Positions 39,056-50,887 of a DNA stretch of 64,000 bases are shown here, piece by piece. The stretch is taken from positions 18,018,686 to 18,082,685 of the forward strand of contig NC_081143.1 in NCBI RefSeq assembly GCF_958295425.1. The letters run 5' to 3'. A program made the position numbers and the translations under genes. The first letter of the stretch is position 1. Every line of letters begins with the position of its first letter. The stretch is from Solea solea. Taxonomy: Eukaryota; Chordata; Actinopteri; Pleuronectiformes; Soleidae. The notes beneath the pieces are model-generated. The model was not told where the DNA came from, did not search any database, and saw only the letters and a program-made list of their open reading frames with translations.

Positions 39056-42000
39056 ATGTGTTGCTCCGGCTTTCTCAAAATTATGATGTTTGTCTTCAAT
39101 GGTGGCATCTTTGTAAGTAAAAAAAAATCACTAAAACATGCAGCGCTTTCACTTTAGGTCCATATTCATTTGAATATCTCACTAACTCACTCATGTCTCA
39201 CAGAACCAAACTAAGGGTAATTCCTTAACCTTGAAGTTCTCTTTCAACATTTGTTTCACCTCAGTCACATTTAAGAGAACCATAAATAATCCCTTATTCT
39301 TAAGTTCCCTGCCGTCTCCCTTTACTCGCGTAGCTGTTAAACTTCCGCCTTCCCTCTGTCAGCTGTGATGGAAAGCACATCACTCTGTGTCTCCACAGAC
39401 ACGAAAACAAAACACTATTACTACTACAAAAAAACCGTCAAATGACTGGCAGAATATCATAATTCAAATAACTTGCAATCAATAAAAAATCTAAAGGAAA
39501 ATACAGTAAAAAGAGTTATTTACTGTACAAATTAGATTTTTTTTTACAGATACTGTATGTGTTTATACTGAAAACCTTAAGCAACATCTGGAATTCATTA
39601 CAGCTGTGGCCTTCAGTGACAGCTTAAGGAAGAATTTGAAGTTTTGGGAAATACATGTAATGTACTGTACTTTATTTCTTTAGCCCTTTAACCCACAGGT
39701 GACCAAAAACACCAATTGAAAACACACAAGAATAAAAAAAAAATGAGTTAAAAAACAGAATAAAAACTATCAGCCATTCTGAATAAAGTTTGGATTTAAA
39801 AAAGGTCCAGGTCAGTGATAACACAAATCCCAGGGGGAGGAGCTTATTCCATGGGGGGGCATAAATTGGCTGGACTCTGCCGTGCTTGCGAACAGTTAAT
39901 ATTTCTGTTAAATAGGCTGGGACGAGGCCATTAAGGGCTTAACAATAACACTTTAAAATCTATTCTAAAATGCACAGGTAGCCAGGGGTAGAGAATAAAG
40001 TATTGTGTACACATTCATAATAACATGATAGATAAGAGGTTTTATTAACCCTTCATGTAAAACTGTAGAACAAGGAGGTGGTTTGCTTAGTTTAGCATGT
40101 GAACAGTGGGAAACGGCTTACCAAGCTTTTCTCCCAGGATGTGACTTTACGCCTGTGAATGTTCCAAGACGTCATATCCATGGAAGTAGAAAGCGTGACA
40201 TCAAGTTGACATGATCGCTCAACCTGTAATCTCTCATTCAGTATTTAGTCCTTCCTCTCTTTCAAAAAAGTCCATCAAATATCGTCCATAAAATACAAAT
40301 GTGGGATACGTTTACCTTGAGAAAACAAGAAAAGGGGGGGAAAGGGTTATATAATGAGGTGTCCCATATAGGTTCACCTGTAGACGCAGACACAAAGATC
40401 AGCCACAGCATCAAAATTGTACATTTTCACACAAATTGGACAGGGACCTGGAACCTGTCAAAGAGTCTGTACTTACTCTCCTTCCTTCCTTCCTTTTGGC
40501 AGTTGGCAGGTGCAGCCATCATGGGTGTGGGAATATGGGTCAAAGTGGACAGCAATTCTCTGTTCGGTTTACTCGAGAATGTGAAGAACGTACCACCCGA
40601 GCTATCCCAGCTGGTCTATGTCAGCTACCTGCTCATAGGAGTGGGTGCTGTGCTGCTGATCATCGGTTTCCTGGGCTGCTGCGGAGCTATGAGGGAGAGC
40701 AGGTGCATGCTGCTGACGGTGAGTAACGTTTGATCAGCCGTGACCTTTAGGCTGACCTAAAGGTCACGGCTGGAGATTGCACTGAACTGTTGAACTGTGA
40801 AGGTTCTCATCGTCCAGGTCAATAGTCATATTCAGTATTTAGACACTGGACTTGGATAAATGGAGGTTAAATACCTGTTTTTTTCCATCCTCTTGGAAAC
40901 TCTAACTCAAGTCCTGTTGCACACAGATAACTTTTGTTGTTATTTGTTCATTGTGTTGTTTTTTTTTTCAATTTGTTTTATAAGCCGTGGAGCAATATTA
41001 ATATGAATAATAATAGGTGTTTGATATCATGTCGCAATATCCCCCAAATTATTTAGCTTTCAAAAGTTTGAGATTTTTGTTTTTGACTGTAAATAGATGC
41101 CGGGGCTCAGACAGGAAACGATTCACCTTTTTCGCACTTTAATCCCAGCAGTGTCTACTTAACCTTAACTGTCTACATGACATCTGCATTGATTTATTTA
41201 TTTTTTTACAAGCTCTCCGAATCTGTCAGTGATTCATCATTTTATATACGGTATCGATGCCAATCTAACATGGTGATAACGTTGTGTGGTTTCATTATTG
41301 CAACACCTTTACAGATGTAGAGGAAAGTACACACATAGCAGCAATGATTGGCCATTGATTTATCAAGTCATTAAAGCAGCTGCTAACAGTAACTCTGTCC
41401 TTTATTCTACGTTCAAAATGAAGGGTGAGGATTTCCACTTTGAGTTTGGACTGAAGATCGTACTGATTATCGTTTCCTCTGCCCTCAGTTCTTCTGTATT
41501 GTGCTGATTATCTTCCTGGTTGAAGTTGCTGGAGCTGTGGTGCTGCTCGTCTTCCGCAATGTGGTAAGTGGCTCTCGGAAGCTTCTTGGCAACAACAACA
41601 ACCCATGGTGAGATTCAAAGGGGAAGACTTTAGTGATAAATATCACAATCATTTTGTGCATTTGGTCCTTCTCAGGCTGAGGACCTTCTCAAAACACTGG
41701 AGACGGACGTAAGAGACAGCATTCGCAAAGACTATGGAGACCAAGAGGGTTTGACATCTCTCTGGAACACCACCATGGAGCAGGTGCTGCATCTTTTATG
41801 TATTGTTTGATTGAACTTTTCCTTAAATATAAGGACGTCTGTATTTCTGTATGATTGTTAGGACGATTGTCACCATAACTGTGAATGTGTTCTTCTTTTT
41901 TTCTAGTTTAAATGCTGCGGATATAACAACTACACAGACTTTAATGGCTCCCCCTTTAACCTCAAGGATGGCAAAAATCTTTATCCAACCATGTGCTGCA

Positions 42001-42096
42001 ATAGCACTAACACCAACACATGTAGTGAAAACATGGCAACAATGTCGGTAAGTTGACTTTGGTTTAACTTTAAACATTGTTAAGCTGCTGTCATTA

Positions 42097-42138
<42 letters not shown>

Positions 42139-42718
42139 CATTATTATCAAATTTTGGTTCGCTAGCTTCTACATCCACTCATGAATGAAGGCAGTGGTTA
42201 TTTATTCACTAACAAACCTCACATGTATCTAAAAATGTAAATGTAAGCTGTAGATGATGGTGAAAAGTGCTATGAGTGACCAATGACGCTGACCAAACAT
42301 TTGTGATCAATAGACTCTATGTGTTTCACTGACAGAAGCTTGAACTCACTTAGAATGAATTTCTGCTAAAACTTGCTGTTTTTTTCTTCCAGGAAGTGGA
42401 AGGCTGCTTTCAAAAGCTGCTGGACTGGATAGAAAGTAATGCTACGATCATTGCGGGGGTGGCTCTTGGAATTGTTGCTCTTGAGGTACAGATATAATAA
42501 TAACCTGGGTGGTTTGCATTCTTTTAACATCTACAGTTCTGTCACATACTGTATATACGCCGAGAGAAAAGCCCCAAAAGCATGACAAATTAGGATTCAG
42601 TTGCAGGAATGTTCAAGAGTGATATTCAAGTAATGGCAGGCAAGAATGAAATCACTAAAACTAACTAACATTGTAGTGAAAATGTGCTTAGTCTTCGTCT
42701 TTGTTTTTTTGATTTTTG

Positions 42719-42759
<41 letters not shown>

Positions 42760-43419
42760 AAACTTTATTTGTATGGCACCTTTCATACAAGGATTGCAGC
42801 TCAAAGTGCTTCACAATAAAAGGAAAATAACATTTTAAAAAGAAAAGAGGTGCAAATATGACAATAAAAGGAAAAAAGGAAAAGTCTAAAGTCAAAAAGT
42901 AAAAACCTTGTTTTAACTTTGAGGTAAAACAAAAGATGCCAAATAAAACAGTACAATAAAACATAGGGTGGAGTAAAATAGGAAAAGGCTAGAGTCATGA
43001 AGCTAAAAACCTTTTAGCTTTAAAATAAACGAATAAGACGCAACACAGGGTGGAATAAAAAAGGAGCTAGTGGAAGGCTAGAGTAAAAAGACAGGTTTTA
43101 AGTCTTTGTTTAAAAAATATCTAGTGAGCTGATATCTAAGGGTATTGTGTTCCAAAGTTTTGATGTCACCGACTGTGAAACTGACTTTCAGGATTTCATA
43201 ATTATTGTGTTTTTTTATGGGTCCAGACGTAAAACAAAATCCTGTTTTACGTCTGGAAAAGCAAAAACATCATTTGATGGAGGACAGTTTAAACTGACTG
43301 CATTGCAAACATTGACATACACTGTGTTTGGACTAAATACTGATCGGCTGTTCTCCTTACAGATTGCTGCTATGGTGGTGTCAATGGTTCTCTACAAGAA
43401 CATTGGCTCGAAGGCGTGA
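39056..43419 (+). CDS. tspan1: Tetraspanin, TSPAN1/TSPAN16-like, complete
   Basis: Exons 39056-39112, 40503-40718, 41489-41563, 41676-41783, 41907-42047, 42393-42485 and 43363-43419 all have phase-0 GT-AG borders and encode 248 residues. Four hydrophobic segments are visible: about 8-33, 55-77, 92-112 and 214-240. The large loop has the hallmark CCG at 155-157 (FKCCGYNNYTDF), a second CC at about 181-182 (PTMCCNS), and further cysteines in NTCSE and VEGCF. Sequons NTT, NYT, NST and NAT are present. Tetraspanins organise membrane microdomains with integrins and other partners. The N-terminus and loop resemble TSPAN1. However, TSPAN16 is the human neighbour of RAB3D, so by position this may be a TSPAN16 ortholog. 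The symbol is therefore provisional. Confidence 0.9.
39800..40000. repeat. Retroposon-like repeat fragment in tetraspanin intron
   Basis: It contains GGGAGGAGCTTATTCCATGG and GAGGCCATTAAGGGCTTAAC, then TTTAAAATCTATTCTAAAATGC and a CAGGTAGCC(A)GGG tail. The layout matches fish SINE/LINE tails and the fragment at 35560-35790. Confidence 0.5.
40735..40772. repeat. Perfect 16-bp inverted repeat beside the tetraspanin exon 3 donor
   Basis: CAGCCGTGACCTTTAG (40735-40750) and its exact complement CTAAAGGTCACGGCTG (40757-40772) are separated by six bases. The stem starts 16 nt after the splice donor at 40719 and would form a stable hairpin in the pre-mRNA. Confidence 0.95.
42092..42140. repeat. (ATT)n microsatellite in tetraspanin intron
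   Basis: About 14 ATT trinucleotides. Confidence 0.9.
42717..43165. repeat. (AAT)n plus retroposon-like fragment in the last tetraspanin intron
   Basis: An AAT run leads into AAACTTTATTTGTATGGCAC, CTCAAAGTGCTTCACAATAA, GGTTTTAAGTCTTTGTTTAA and GTGTTCCAAAG. This is the usual order of a widespread fish SINE/LINE 3' sequence. Limits are approximate. Confidence 0.6.
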
Positions 43420-43835
43420 TGTTGATGTGTCCTCCTCCCTTGATACAAAATAACAACATTGTAATTGGTGGAGAAATGACTGTCTTGTTAGCACTTTTCT
43501 GTGTATTGGGTTTGTGTCCTTTGATTCAAAACAGAGACATGACCTCACGCATGTAGAACACTGTCACCCAGGAAGGAGAGGCAGGCGTTTGAACCACTGT
43601 GATTTTTTAAAAACTGCATTTTGTTCTGTGATTTACTGGGCGTTTTAAGGATGACTTTTTAAAGTAAGTAATGCATGTGCTGAACCACATATGTGTATGT
43701 GTATGTGTAATGAAGCGCTGTGTGAGTGCAGCTGTGTCAGCTGTTTTTGTCCTGCAAATTGAATGCAGTGATATGAAAAATAATATTTTTTTACAATGGA
43801 TCACATATTAAAAATAAATATAAATAAATATCACA
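43420..43835 (+). other. 3' UTR of the tetraspanin gene
   Basis: Ends at overlapping AATAAA signals, the first at 43813-43818. Confidence 0.6.
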
Positions 43836-45050
43836 ATCTTGACTCTTTTTTTTAATCATTGGTTATTTTGCCATCCACACAAGTCAGTTAAGTAAGAAAT
43901 GGATTTTGTATTGATCCCACATGGGAAAACCAACTTAATTACTGTCTTTACTGCCAATAAGAACACAATAAACAATTGTTATCATATGACTGGGACGCGA
44001 TATCACCAACTATAAATGTTGAATGGTCAAACGGGCAAAGTCCTGGCTCCAACAATCACTTTGCTTGAAGTAATTATCTTTATATTGATATGGACGATAG
44101 CTCTGGTTTATCATTATTTAATCACAGGGAATGATTCTCAGAATCAGGAGAGTAAGAGTTTAAGGTTTGTGATTTCAGCCTTTCTGTCTTTTTTTTAAAG
44201 ACAGAACTTCTCTAGCAAAGATAAAAAAGAAAATCAGTTTGACAGGAAATACCACATGAGAACACCTTTTGACTGTTTCACTGCTGTTTATTACTGATTA
44301 CTGTGTGTGCGTGTATGTCCATTTATGGAGTATAATTTACATGTATTTTTTCACCACTAAGATCTCAAAACAAAATCCTTCCAAAAACACAGCACACGTT
44401 CCCTACACTTATCATGGAACCCGACTGAACAAACGTTTATATTTGCATTCATTCATACGCTGTCGCACATTTACTACCTGCTTATTTGCACAAACATCCA
44501 GTTTATGCTTTATCAAAGGGTTTTTAATGACATTATTTTAGAGTTTTACAAAAGTAAACTGCTTAGTGATTCATTACTTTCCAAACACTTCCTCAAAGGG
44601 CCAGTGCTGGATTGTTCCCTTTTGAGTCACTGGCAATTACGCATAATTTACCACTCTCCAGATAATCAAGAATGAGGACACATTGTACCTGTTCTCTGAC
44701 CAGGCAATCAGTGTTTCTCCTGGCTATGTTTCAGCGGCTGAAGCAGGGAGCAGGAAGCAGTGCAAAATGAACTCAGTAATCCTGATATACAGAAGATATT
44801 TGGCCATGAATGACTAAACTGCTCTTTATATCATTTTCTTTTTCTTTTTTTTTTTCTTTCTGCAAATATGTTTCCTCTTGTGAATGTATATATACAACCC
44901 ATCACAGTTTTGGAGGCTGCGACAACTGCCGCATTAAACTCTGCTTAACCCCACTGGGAAGCTGCAATCGTGTCGTTAGCTTATCCCAAATCACTGAGGC
45001 TCTGCAATGAATAATTAAATCAAATGAGTCAACATTTCTACTGCCCTGTG

Positions 45051-45054
<4 letters not shown>

Positions 45055-45095
<41 letters not shown>

Positions 45096-45470
45096 CCTGA
45101 GGACATTTTGGAAAAGTGAGGACATTTTGGCTCATCTCTCACATCTTTAAAGGGCTTTTGGGGGGGGTTAAGACCTGGTTTTAGGGTTAGGGTTTAGGTT
45201 AAGGTTAGGGTAAGGGGCTAGGGAATGCATTATGTCCTCACTTCGACTGCTGTGTGTGTATGTGTGCTTCTGGTATTCCTTATGTTGTGGGGATTAGGGC
45301 GACATGTCTTTCTTATGGGGACAAAAATCAAGTCCCCCATAACGTGAATTACTATATTTTTAGGTCAAGGTCAGGATTAAGATTAGGCCAGTAGTAATTA
45401 TGGTTAAGATTAGATTAAGTCTCCAGAAAATGAATGTAAGTCAATGAAATCATGGAAACAAGAGTGTGTG
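45055..45470. repeat. Dispersed repeat with telomere-like (TTAGGG) tract and GT run
   Basis: Module A (45055-45240) has GT repeats, GAGGACATTTTGG, TTAAGACCTGGTT and an imperfect TTAGGGTTAGGG tract ending GGGAATGCATTATGTC. Module B (45265-45470) contains CTTATGGGGACAAAAATCAA, AGTAGTAATTATGGTTA and GAAAATGAATGTAAGTCAAT. Both modules recur at 63485-63975. Confidence 0.85.
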
Positions 45471-45594
45471 TATGTACAATACTTTGCAAACTGTGCCATC
45501 TTGTGGGGAAATGTTTAAATTGCAGCGCATGATGTGATTTTTAAAAATTCCACTGCCTTTGTTGTCACCCACGTTGGTGTAGAGCAGGAATATT

Positions 45595-46018
45595 CAATCA
45601 CCAAGCAGCAGGTGATGACAAAAGAAAGACCAGCACAAATGTAATCTGAGGTACGCATTTAAAAAATAGTAAAAAAAAAAAAAAAATAGTAAAAAAAATA
45701 AAATAGTAATTTTGGGTCATACTTGTGTTATATGCAACTCAAAGTGCATACGATCAAAAAGGTGCACAATATTAGCAACAGGATTTGTTTATTAAGATAA
45801 ACATATAAGCCAAAAATATCTCAAAGTGCTTTTAACAGAATACAAAAGAACTAACACTGCTATCAAACCTATCAGACTACAGTAGGAATCTTTGAGGGAC
45901 AGTGAAAAGTGTTTCTCTAGTTATTTCTCCAGTTGTTTCTGGGGGAACCACAGGCTGGGCCACTAACAAGTTGGTTGTGGGCTGCATGTGGCCCACGGGC
46001 CGCCTTTTGAATAGACTG
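45595..46018. mobile_element. Probable decayed hAT element
   Basis: The left end is CAGGAATATTCAATCA and the inverse of the right end is CAGTCTATTCAAAAGG. The sub-terminal GTGGCCCACGGGCCGCC matches fish hAT ends. Flanks GTGTAGAG and GGTGTAGG are similar but not exact duplications, so this is less certain than the two elements with perfect octamers. Confidence 0.5.
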
Positions 46019-46870
46019 GGTGTAGGGACTGTTACCTTTCCCATTCTTACGTCCAGCTCGGCCATTATGTGTCGCTATGAGAAAGTCAAACACCTTTTTG
46101 TAATAAAACCGCGTCACCACATCAGGCCATTAACGGCCAGCGTTTGATCAGGTCACGGGTGAGAGAGCCCACTAAAGTGTAAATGGTGTAATGATGGGAT
46201 GTTAAGGGAGCAGCTGAGAGGCTGCATGTGGAAAATAAAATGGACAGGGGGAGTGTCCGTTTACACAGAGAACATAAAACCATTACTGCTTTACAGTCAA
46301 AGGTTACTGAGACAGTGCAGCAAAAAAAAAGGGCGAGATTATTGCAGTCGTTTTAAAACAGTCAGGTGGATCCAGAGATGTACTTATGTCTGTCAAATTC
46401 TGTGATCATTGGCTGTTGGAATGGAATGATGTGATTGAATGATGTGATTGAAAGTTTTCCACAGCAGATATTTGTCGACAAGCAATAGTAGGACAAACAC
46501 AGGTTTTACCAATAACATTAATTAGGGTCAGGACACACTAAATACTTGACACTGAAACCTATCGAAGCAGTTTTTTTCCCCCCTGAAAAAATGTGTTATT
46601 TTAAATTTGCATAAGATGCTTCTGTTATTTTCTGGATGTGTTCCAATGAAGTGAAGGAGAAATAATTATACTGTATGCTCATTACGGCACTGCTACAACA
46701 ACAAATCTAGTTATGCTCCAAGACCTTTGCACAGAACTGTCTGTATGTGTTCTGTTTCCTTCACTGTTGTTTGCGCTGAGCATTTCAGCATTCAATAAAC
46801 ACATAGTTCCCCTTTTATTCTATTCCTTCTCGTGTGTCGGATTCATTTTGAGTACGTAAGGATTCCCGCT

Positions 46871-46957
46871 CCAGCACACCTGATTCAAATAAACGGGTCG
46901 TTATCAGGCTTCTGTGGGGCTCGATGACGAGTGGTTCATTTGAATCAGGTGTGCTGG
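46871..46957. repeat. 20-bp perfect inverted repeat (MITE-like)
   Basis: CCAGCACACCTGATTCAAAT at 46871-46890 is the exact inverse complement of 46938-46957, with a 47-bp loop. From memory this wording is found repeatedly in fish genomes, so it is likely a dispersed palindromic repeat. It lies about 350 bp upstream of the dand5 TATA box. Confidence 0.85.
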
Positions 46958-47310
46958 GGCAAGGAAACCTTCTAAAACATCGTCCACCAGAACAACAAAC
47001 CAGGGAGTGTCCGAGGAAAACACATTCTGTCATGTCTTAAGACACTTCTGTCAAATCTATGCAAACTTTTCCTGTTTAGATTTTCATGAAAAGAAACCTT
47101 GGAGTGACGTGATTTTAAAACTCTGAGATCACAGAGACAACCCTTGAGATCTTTTATTTTTTTATGACCAAGTTCACCTTGAAGCTGAAAACCTCTCCGG
47201 CTGACAACCATCCACGACCCGGAGATCTAAGCTTGGTGTGATGTCTGGTCCGCTGTGGGAATAGTGACACCTTCTCTGCATTAAAACACAGGTGAGAACT
47301 GGCAAGTGCA

Positions 47311-47503
47311 TATATAAAAGACTCCCTCCATCACACTGACAAAGCATTGACAGCAAGGTTACCATTTGGAACCTTGAACCATCACCACCACCACCACCAC
47401 CACCACCACCAGACAGCTGCTGTAAAAGTAACTTGTTTGTCAATTTCTCAAGTTTTTATTTCTATATCAACTTTAAGAAGCGTCTCTTTTTGTTGATAAA
47501 ACC
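47311..47503 (+). promoter_or_regulatory. dand5: dand5 TATA box and 5' UTR
   Basis: TATATAAAAG at 47311-47320 is a consensus TATA box, so transcription should start near 47340. The 5' UTR holds a (CAC)n run at 47381-47411. The start context AAACCATGG is a strong Kozak match. Confidence 0.65.
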
Positions 47504-48689
47504 ATGGCTTTCCTCCTGTGCTGCTTCCTTTTATCAAGTTGGACAGCTGTAGCTTTTACATTTCCTCATAACACATTCTTGAAAAGCTCAAGAGCTGAAT
47601 TTGAATCATCTGGCAGTGGACCAGATGAGTCTTTTCGAGGAATAGTCAAAGTTGTCCCGCTGGAAGATCACGCTCTGGCCCAGTCGGAGCTTTTCAGAAG
47701 GGGAGCGTTCCCCAGAAGGTCCCTCTCCCTCGGCTCTAGATCGTCCTTTCCTGCCTTCTTATCACACGGGCGTCCAGGTCTGGCCCCGGCTTCTAAGGCT
47801 CATGTGAGTCCACTGCACCTCCTGCGCTCTAAAACCCCGAGTGGAGTTGAGCTAAAGAAGAAACAGGGCCTGCAGATGTGGCAAAGAGCCATGGATAAAG
47901 GAAACAAGATGAGCATGTCTATGCCAGTGAACCTGAAGGACACTAAGCAGTCGTGCACAGCAGTATCTTTCACTCAGGTAAGAGGACAATCATTACTTTC
48001 TGCATGTTATTGTTTGCTATTAACAGATATCAGACACACGTGGCAATTGGGGAGATGTGTCTTTTCATGCAGTTTATTACAGCTCTGGTGTTTCAACTGT
48101 ATATAAACACACGCTGTGTTCAGTGCATAACTTTTGGTTATTTTTTGTTGATATTCTTCCTCTGTTTGATCTTCAGGATCAAAAAGAATCAAGAGTTCTT
48201 TATTGTCATGATATGCAGATCTTACAACATAGATTATACAAAGAAACACTGTCTTGTCATAAAAAAAAAATCACTTCCTGCGTGCAGAGTGAAAATGAAC
48301 GACTGCTTTACTGAGAAACCGTGTGGAGGAAAGTTACACACACTGATGTTTTAGTCTAATCTCGTCTTCCTTTGCCGTCTTATCCACAGCGTGTAACAGC
48401 AGACGGGTGCGACACGGTGACCATGCACAACAAGTTGTGTTTCGGTCAGTGCAGCTCGCTGTTCGTCCCGTCTGAAGGTGGGTTCGCTGGTGTGGGCACT
48501 GGCACGGGGGCCCTTCTCCACCGGGCTCCCTGCTCTCGCTGCGCTCCGTCCAAAGCTCACACCGTGACTGTGCCCCTGCGCTGTGGAGCTCAAATCCGGG
48601 AGAAGCGAGTGATGGTGGTGGAGGAGTGCAAGTGCGAGACGGGCACCGAGGAAAGAAGCATCGAGGCCACAGCTGCCATGCAGCTGTAA
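47504..48689 (+). CDS. dand5: DAN domain family member 5 (Charon/Cerberus-like 2/Coco), complete
   Basis: Exons 47504-47977 and 48390-48689 (TAA 48687-48689) join in phase 0 to 257 residues. Residues 1-18 (MAFLLCCFLLSSWTAVAF) form a signal peptide. Residues 19-145 are a poorly conserved pro-like region with basic RRG and PRRS sites. The C-terminal DAN cystine knot has Cys151, 165, 175, 179, 206, 209, 223, 238 and 240, including the ring motif CFGQCSS and ending EECKC. The two-exon structure, with the intron just after the first knot cysteine (SFTQ|R), is that of Dand5. In vertebrates this secreted protein antagonises Nodal at Kupffer's vesicle or the node and sets left-right asymmetry; its mRNA is degraded on the left side. 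Other DAN relatives (Gremlin, Cerberus) are less likely, given the TAVSFTQ...NKLCFGQCSSLFVP spacing. Confidence 0.95.
48183..48260. repeat. Repeat fragment in the dand5 intron
   Basis: CAAGAGTTCTTTATTGTCAT is a phrase common in fish dispersed repeats. The rest of the 412-bp intron shows nothing notable. Confidence 0.4.
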
Positions 48690-49050
48690 CCGCTTTAAAC
48701 CGTCAGACTATGGAGGAAAGTAAAGTTTCTCCTCAGTTGACCTCAACATCACATGTCAAATCACTTCTGCAATGTGGACTTCATTTGTAGTTGTAACCAA
48801 TATTTGTGTGTCTGTATATTTGTTTGTATAAGAGTCTGAATGGAATATTCAGAGTGAAATATTCTGGTGGCGTCTTCCACCTGTGATTGTTGACAAAATG
48901 ACCTGTGCTCTGGTCATGCACTTTTCTGTTGTAACATGTGAAGCTGTTCATATTGGACAAACATTCAAAAACAAACTGTGTTTCAGACTAATGTTGAGTG
49001 AAGCAGTGTGATCTGTACATTTATCATTAAAATGTCCCACTTGTTCACAT
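48690..49050 (+). other. dand5: 3' UTR of dand5
   Basis: An ATTAAA signal at 49026-49031 is the likely poly(A) signal. I cannot point to a specific decay element. Confidence 0.5.
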
Positions 49051-50887
49051 TCCTCTCCTGCCTGGCTCGGCCAATTAACCAACACTGTTGGATTTACAAG
49101 TGCAATTTCGTTTGCATGCAAAGCTCAAGTTAAAAACACGAAGGCCTTTTTGTTTTGTTTTTCCACCTCCTCTCTGTGAAAGTGCCCGGCGAGAGAGAGC
49201 AAACGAGCTATTGAGCATGAGTACTCAGCAGTAAGCAAACATAATTGTTTCAGCATGGAACCCTGAATTATGTATAGGAACCACCTATTCTCATGCCCGC
49301 TCTCTTTTCAGGGTAGTTGTGGGAATTTGAACATCATTCACTACAGATGCACTTGAGGGAGAGGGCATGTGTGATTATGTGTGCATGTGCTTCTTTTTCA
49401 GTTAGGGCCCATAAAACCTATTATTCATTTATTTCCTGGCACCTGGTCCTGGTAAAGTGAACTCATCCCACACATCCTTACATACATTCCCAGAGGAGCA
49501 TAAAGAAGGGGGTTGTTTACGTTGCCTTGGCATGTTGTCAAAATGACTGTTTAGACGGCCATTTGCATTCACGTGGGCTTTTGGAGATGGTGAAAAGCGT
49601 TCATTGCACAACGGGAGTGCATTGAGTCCCATGGATTGCATTAGCATGTGATTAACATCTTTAGTTGATGGCTATATTTTCCAAGATTGATGGGAAAAAT
49701 ATTTGCCCATGGCTTAACTATGAGGAATTGTGGGTGACTTTGAACAAACACTTGTGTTTTTTTGTTCTCTAAATATGCAGAAGGTGGAAAGCTGAGTGTG
49801 GGCTCATGCTACTGTGCTACGGTCAAATTCTGCTCGTTCAACTCGGAGTAAAGAAGGTTGCTTGTAAAACTTGTGCGCTTGACATCTACCTATCGTACCG
49901 TGATTGTGACGACGGTGGTGGAGTAGGGAGAGTAATGGTGTCACTTGTCTCTGGTCTTTATAAACTTTATAAAGTCACCACTACTCTTCCTCCACCTTTT
50001 CTTTTCTTCTAAAGAGATAAAAAGAAAAAAAAACCTGCCACAGTGGGGGGGGAGGAGGAGAAGGAGGAGGAGGGAGCATTTGTTGATTGAACAAACAAGG
50101 TGCACAAGAGAGTGCACCACTTAGCAAGACAGATGTCAGCCCCCTTTGCATTGTGGGATCCGGCGGAGCACTCCTGCGTCATTAAGGATGGCCTGGTTCC
50201 CATGGCGAGAGGAAAGGAAGGAGCGAAAGAAGGAGGGCCCGCTGCCAAGTTCAGTGCCTCGGGGATCAGATCAGCGTCATGGGGTGCTAAGTGGCCTAGT
50301 TAGCGCTTTAAAATGCACAATGAGCTGCCTGCTCTTTCAATGCGTGTGTAGGCCTTTTAACTGTCAGACGTGGAAGTGGTTGGGAGGTGTGTGATGGGCA
50401 GCTCAAACGATATCAGTTCAATCAAGGTGTATCATGGGGAAACTGAATTATGCATGGGTGATTTGAGGCCTATTTTTCACCCTAAGTTTTACTTTGAAAG
50501 AAAACTGATTGTAGACCACGAGATACAGTTAATTAAGCAGCTCACATGTGGTTCCATGAGTGTGACTGGCTTGAAAACAAATATTCCCTGGGATGGACCA
50601 TTTTTAATGCCACTTATCCCCTGCCATCCTGTGTGTCGTTTTGTGGCTTGGTATAGACCAAACAGTGCTAAGTTACCTAGCAAGCTGAATGATCCTGGAA
50701 GTGGGAGGTTTATAATCCATTTCACACCTTGACTTGTGTGAAACTGACAAACTGAAAGTGGGTCACGGGGTCAGCTTGTTGCATTGTTTAACATGACAAC
50801 TCCCTACACAGGCAAACAGCCAACACAGTGAAGTTTGTACCTGAACTTTTGAATCCGAATGAGTCAGAATTGAAGAAGCCTCTAGGG
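49051..50887. other. Noncoding flank of dand5; possible conserved block
   Basis: No coding exon is apparent. The stretch 50390-50740 is non-repetitive, of balanced composition and free of simple repeats, and could be a conserved noncoding element. A purine tract lies at 50045-50075. The 120-codon frame at 50370-50732 resembles nothing I know. Confidence 0.35.

Larger units (their letters stand above)
43836..47280. other. Intergenic tetraspanin-dand5; repeats only
   Basis: The interval holds a GT run (45055-45094), repeat modules (45055-45470), a hAT-like fragment (45595-46018), an A-rich tract (45662-45706) and a 20-bp inverted repeat (46871-46957). I see no coding exon. Confidence 0.6.

Noticed and set aside
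45178..45222. Interstitial telomere from a chromosome fusion
   Set aside because: The TTAGGG units are few and imperfect and recur inside a dispersed repeat at two other places, so a fusion scar is unlikely.
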